This document shows, one piece after another, positions 5,251-5,386 of a stretch of 5,386 nucleotides of DNA. The stretch comes from CAIOZW01 sp049317725. Its GTDB lineage: Bacteria > Acidobacteriota > Blastocatellia > RBC074. The position numbers and the translations under genes are program-made. Under the pieces are notes generated by a model, which was given only the letters and a program-made list of their open reading frames with translations, was not told where the DNA came from and ran no database searches. How positions within the stretch are numbered: position 1 is the first letter of the stretch; each line of letters opens with the position of its first letter. The stretch spans positions 1 to 5,386 of the forward strand of contig JBMOHS010000229.1 in NCBI GenBank assembly GCA_049317725.1, written 5' to 3'.

Positions 5251-5386
5251 CATCAAGGGCCCGGTTGTTTGCCTCACGCGAAGCCGCCAAGACGCGAAGG
5301 TTTTCCAGGGAGCGGATCGCCCACCTTCTCCCATTCTTTCCCTCGCCCCTCGCCCCTCGCCCCTTTCCCCTCGCCCCTCTTTGCGG
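5251..5386. repeat. 160-base direct repeat, copy 2, cut by the window edge
   Basis: This is the second copy of the unit at 5091-5250. It ends at the window edge just as the inverted right arm begins (TTTGCGG). It carries one extra CGCCCCT heptamer in its centre compared with copy 1, the expected product of slippage. Whether more copies or the matching arm follow cannot be seen. Confidence 0.88.

Noticed and set aside
5091..5386. CRISPR array
   Set aside because: Only two 160-base units with nearly identical sequence throughout; no short repeat/unique spacer alternation and no cas genes.

Overview
The window is a compact, GC-rich bacterial chromosomal segment. All five genes have ordinary Shine-Dalgarno or overlapping-start arrangements and there are no introns. 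The gene set (an RluE-type pseudouridine synthase, a CNNM/CorC transporter, a YheT-type hydrolase, and a short MerR regulator next to a proline tRNA) suggests a Gram-negative or environmental lineage. The MerR/tRNA-Pro pairing resembles what I recall from Desulfobacterota/Nitrospirota-like genomes. That placement is a low-confidence guess, because no phylogenetic marker was compared.

Left edge (1-273): about 150 bases with no convincing gene, then an array of about 15 heptanucleotide units, ATTCTC(C/A) on the + strand and GGAGAAT/TGAGAAT on the - strand. The array runs into the 3' end of the first gene and supplies its last codons and stop.

Minus-strand operon (3229 down to 253): a YheT-like alpha/beta hydrolase, then a CNNM/CorC-type membrane protein (DUF21, two CBS domains, CorC_HlyC domain), then RluE. 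Both junctions are 4-base stop/start overlaps (ATGA and GTGA), so the three genes are almost certainly one translationally coupled transcript. Their known roles (lipid-type ester hydrolysis, divalent cation handling, 23S rRNA modification) do not form an obvious pathway.

Plus-strand block (3319-5035): a divergent gene encodes a membrane-anchored protein with an N-terminal four-cysteine zinc ribbon and an uncharacterised extracytoplasmic domain. Next comes a sigma70-like promoter, a 162-residue MerR-type regulator without a ligand-binding domain, a tRNA-Pro with anticodon GGG, and a strong hairpin terminator that looks able to work in both directions.

Right edge (5036-5386): no gene. It holds two copies (the second cut by the window edge) of a 160-base direct repeat. 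Each copy is built around long inverted arms of 8-base CGCGAAG-type submotifs and a pyrimidine-rich centre with a slipping TCGCCCC heptamer.

I found no mobile-element gene, CRISPR array or defence cassette, and no clear undescribed system. The points most worth checking are the heptamer array fused to the end of rluE, the 160-base palindromic repeat units, and the uncharacterised zinc-ribbon membrane protein.
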